A DNA stretch of 64,000 bases. Origin: Aplidium turbinatum (Eukaryota > Chordata > Ascidiacea > Aplousobranchia > Polyclinidae). Every line of letters begins with the position of its first letter. Position 1 is the stretch's first letter. The stretch lies in the NCBI GenBank assembly GCA_918807975.1, contig OU964928.1, positions 20,015,323-20,079,322 on the forward strand. Reading direction: 5' to 3'. Position numbers and translations under genes: made by a program. The notes below the pieces were generated by a model. That model searched no databases. It was given only the letters and a program-made list of their open reading frames with translations, and was not told the DNA's origin. Shown here one piece after another: positions 61,905 through 64,000 of the stretch.

Positions 61905-62990
61905 CAAACTAGACAAATAAGCAAAACAAAGCTATCGATGAACAAACGCAACTCTTTATTATGATTGGCCTACTGAGCAACACCCATCAAGGTACGAAGG
62001 CCATTTATATAATTACAGAATACAAAGTTATGTTCTTCAGTAAAGTAGCTGCTTAGAATTTTATCCTTGCTGCGCAAGAACGTAATCTTGGCCTTGGAGT
62101 CAAGAATGCCATGTTGATCGAGATGAGGAGCCAAGATTGCAGCTACCACTGTTGATAACTAAATCTTTAACTACCGTACTACAGTAGGTGGTAGAAATGG
62201 TTTTGAGAAAAAAACTTGACCTTGCTCCAAAACATTACTGAAGGTATTGAGGTTACTCTCAGTCATGCCCGTTTTCCTATTGTTTCAAGCAAATCACCAC
62301 TTGAAACTAGAGAGGGCAAACAAAAAACAGAAATAGCAACATCCATGCAATGACTGCCTTGCACACTCAATGTAAACATGATGTTCCTTCGAACATCCTC
62401 ACCGTGCAGAAGTATCAATTTTCATGGTGATTCCACGGCTCTCTTTATGCCATGGCACTCTGAACTTCTTAGCCTTGAGCCCAGAAACGGGTTTGAGTGC
62501 AATGTTTGCATACTTTAGGAGGAACCCAGGACTTATCTTGATCACCCAGCTTCATTTCAAAGTAATAATAATAATGCTTGTTTTTATATAGCGCTGTATT
62601 TATCGCAGAATGCGTTGGTCCTCTGCGTTGCCTCATGCAGCAAAATATATCTGGGTTGTTTGTACATCATCCTACTTGTCAAAGGCATATTTTATTAGCC
62701 TATATGCCATTTATTTAGCCTATAGACCAGAAAAAAACTTCTTGCAGCAAAGACTTGGCCTTAGCATAGGCTTAGAATAAAACTTCATTTGTACAAGTAT
62801 CCATTTCAGTAGGCCTACCTTTTCAATATAAAGCTGCATTCATAAACACATGACTTTCTGGATATTTTTCTTGTGATGTAGGCCTACTGATTCACAACTG
62901 TTTTCATTGAGTATTTATGTCTCCCTTACGTTAAACACAGTTCATTTCAACTTTTGCTTGGGTTTTGAACTTTCGTGCAATATGAACCAA
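61905..62990. other. Interior of the 3.4-kb element, non-coding
   Basis: No gene recognised. GTAATAATAATAATGCTTG...TTTATATAGCGCTGTA at 62560-62594 resembles the 3' end of a repeat common in invertebrates. AGGCCTAC/TAGCCTAT words recur. Confidence 0.35.
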
Positions 62991-63577
62991 TTGAACTAGA
63001 CAAGTGCAATTATGACAGCATAATGGTAAACAGGGCTAAAAATAAGTAATTTGCTAATTGAAAGCTTTTGAGAAACGATTTCAAAATATTTTCATTGTCG
63101 AATATCTCGAAAACTAAAGCCAATTCGAAAAAACTAAGTGCATTTTCGGAATCAGGGGCCCTGAAATACTCAAAAATGACTCTCATCTTTTGTGCCAAAA
63201 TTTTTTTCTTGCTCTATGTTATAGATTCATTGACTGCGAAAAGGCTGTAAAATCAATTAAAATGACACTAAAAGCATGCACTATTAGTGACTCTCAGACT
63301 TGGAGCAGGGTGAAGATGTTCCACGTGGAAGTTAACAGAGGAAGTGACGTCAAAATCACGTTGTCAAATTTTGAGAAATCCTCTCTTCAGATACTGCTAA
63401 ACCACTTCGAAATTTACTAATTTTTCAGAAAAATTCAGAATTTCTCCTTGGGTGAACCAGGGTCAAAGGTCAAAACCCAACAAAAATTTTTGGTTTACAA
63501 ATATCAGTGAGCAAAATGGAACATTATTCCAAACTGACAAAAATTTTAAAGAACATCAAGGAAAATGAGCCACCCTA

Positions 63578-63700
63578 ATGCCCATTTACACTTATTCTTT
63601 ATTGACGCTTTATCGATATAAACTTACGGCAATGGACTGAAACTAAATTGCATTTTTTCTTTGTATTCGCCTTCTTAAACTGTTGTAATTTACTAGACGG
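63578..63700 (+). repeat. 123-bp direct repeat, unit 2
   Basis: Second unit of the repeat at 60012-60132; its first 8 bases serve as the duplicated target of the 3.4-kb element. Confidence 0.75.
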
Positions 63701-64000
63701 ATGATCAGGTTAATGTATTTCTTGAATTTTGTACCAGAATATTGTTGGAAATCGTGGGAGAACACCAGTTAAGATTTAGGCTTGCAGGTTTTGATTTTAA
63801 TATTATGTAACCATCTATTTAAAATATAATTTTTATGCGTGTTGATAACATCGGAGTTTGCTTTATTTGTTCGTTTTACGTATTTTTCAAATTTTCTTCT
63901 TTTTTTACATGTGCTAGCTGAAGATGCTATTACTATAGCGAAATCGATTCTTAACTTAATAAATTACACTAAGAGGTTAGATTGTTGTGCAAATGCCAGC
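63701..64000. other. Window end; hammerhead-like core
   Basis: Mostly featureless AT-rich sequence. At 63918-63943 CTGAAGA, a GCTAT/ATAGC stem and GAAA are arranged as in the core of a hammerhead ribozyme. Penelope-like retroelements carry such motifs, but the outer helices were not established. Confidence 0.35.

Larger units (their letters stand above)
60141..63577. mobile_element. hAT-like element with long inverted arms (3.4 kb)
   Basis: Ends TAGGCTGGCGCA and TAGGGTGGCTCA (inverse) carry an exact 8-bp duplication ATGCCCAT (60133-60140, 63578-63585). Inverse similarity continues about 590 bp inward on both sides (GTTTGACCCTGGTTCACC; ATTTCGAGGCCCCTGATTC; CGAATTGGCTTTAG) with clear divergence. 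No transposase. A LINE 3' end (61057-61904) has inserted in the middle. Confidence 0.78.

Noticed and set aside
1-64000. CRISPR arrays, bacterial operons or riboswitches
   Set aside because: The introns, SINEs, U6 copy and transposon families show animal DNA; no spaced repeat array was found.

Overview
The window looks like intergenic, repeat-dominated DNA from an invertebrate animal, probably marine. The evidence is a metazoan repertoire of mobile DNA (BEL/Pao LTR elements, a Polinton/Maverick, many hAT transposons, CR1/Jockey-like and REL-endonuclease LINEs, tRNA-derived SINEs), a U6 snRNA-like copy, and GT-AG introns. I cannot name the species, and I found no convincing host protein-coding gene.

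Layout. 1-9 kb: a decayed transposase-like fragment, a SINE, a MITE with 9-bp target duplications, a broken BEL/Pao remnant interrupted by a TA-flanked DNA element, a foldback repeat, and a hAT copy with a BED finger. 9-11.8 kb: a long inverted repeat around the end of a LINE encoding a restriction-like endonuclease. 12.6-33.3 kb: a BEL/Pao element (12625-33260, TSD AATGG) split by a Polinton (14668-29564, TSD GGAAAC). 34.3-50.5 kb: a hAT-type composite with near-matching 8-bp TSDs. It sits inside an old minus-strand LINE and holds a second hAT (35251-41962), a foldback element, a third hAT with its own MITE, and a young BEL/Pao copy (41997-50233, TSD CATAT). 50.5-64 kb: the upstream LINE pieces, further hAT elements and MITEs, a U6-like copy, and a 5'-truncated CR1-like LINE inside another hAT-like element.

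The standout is the Polinton. Its two ends are inverted repeats of about 4.77 kb that match coordinate for coordinate, far longer than the few hundred bases usual for the family. Each arm carries a whole virion module: cysteine protease, a small membrane protein, minor capsid, a small basic core-like protein, major capsid, and an IAP-like BIR-RING gene. The single-copy centre carries protein-primed DNA polymerase, a two-exon death-fold gene, packaging ATPase, two small conserved proteins and a chromodomain integrase. BIR-RING and death-domain genes on one element suggest captured host genes aimed at apoptosis or innate immune signalling. A shared TATAAATAC motif stands ahead of three gene groups. 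The element looks nearly whole, with about one apparent break. The empty form of its target site survives in the other BEL/Pao copy at 46588-46593, which confirms the insertion.
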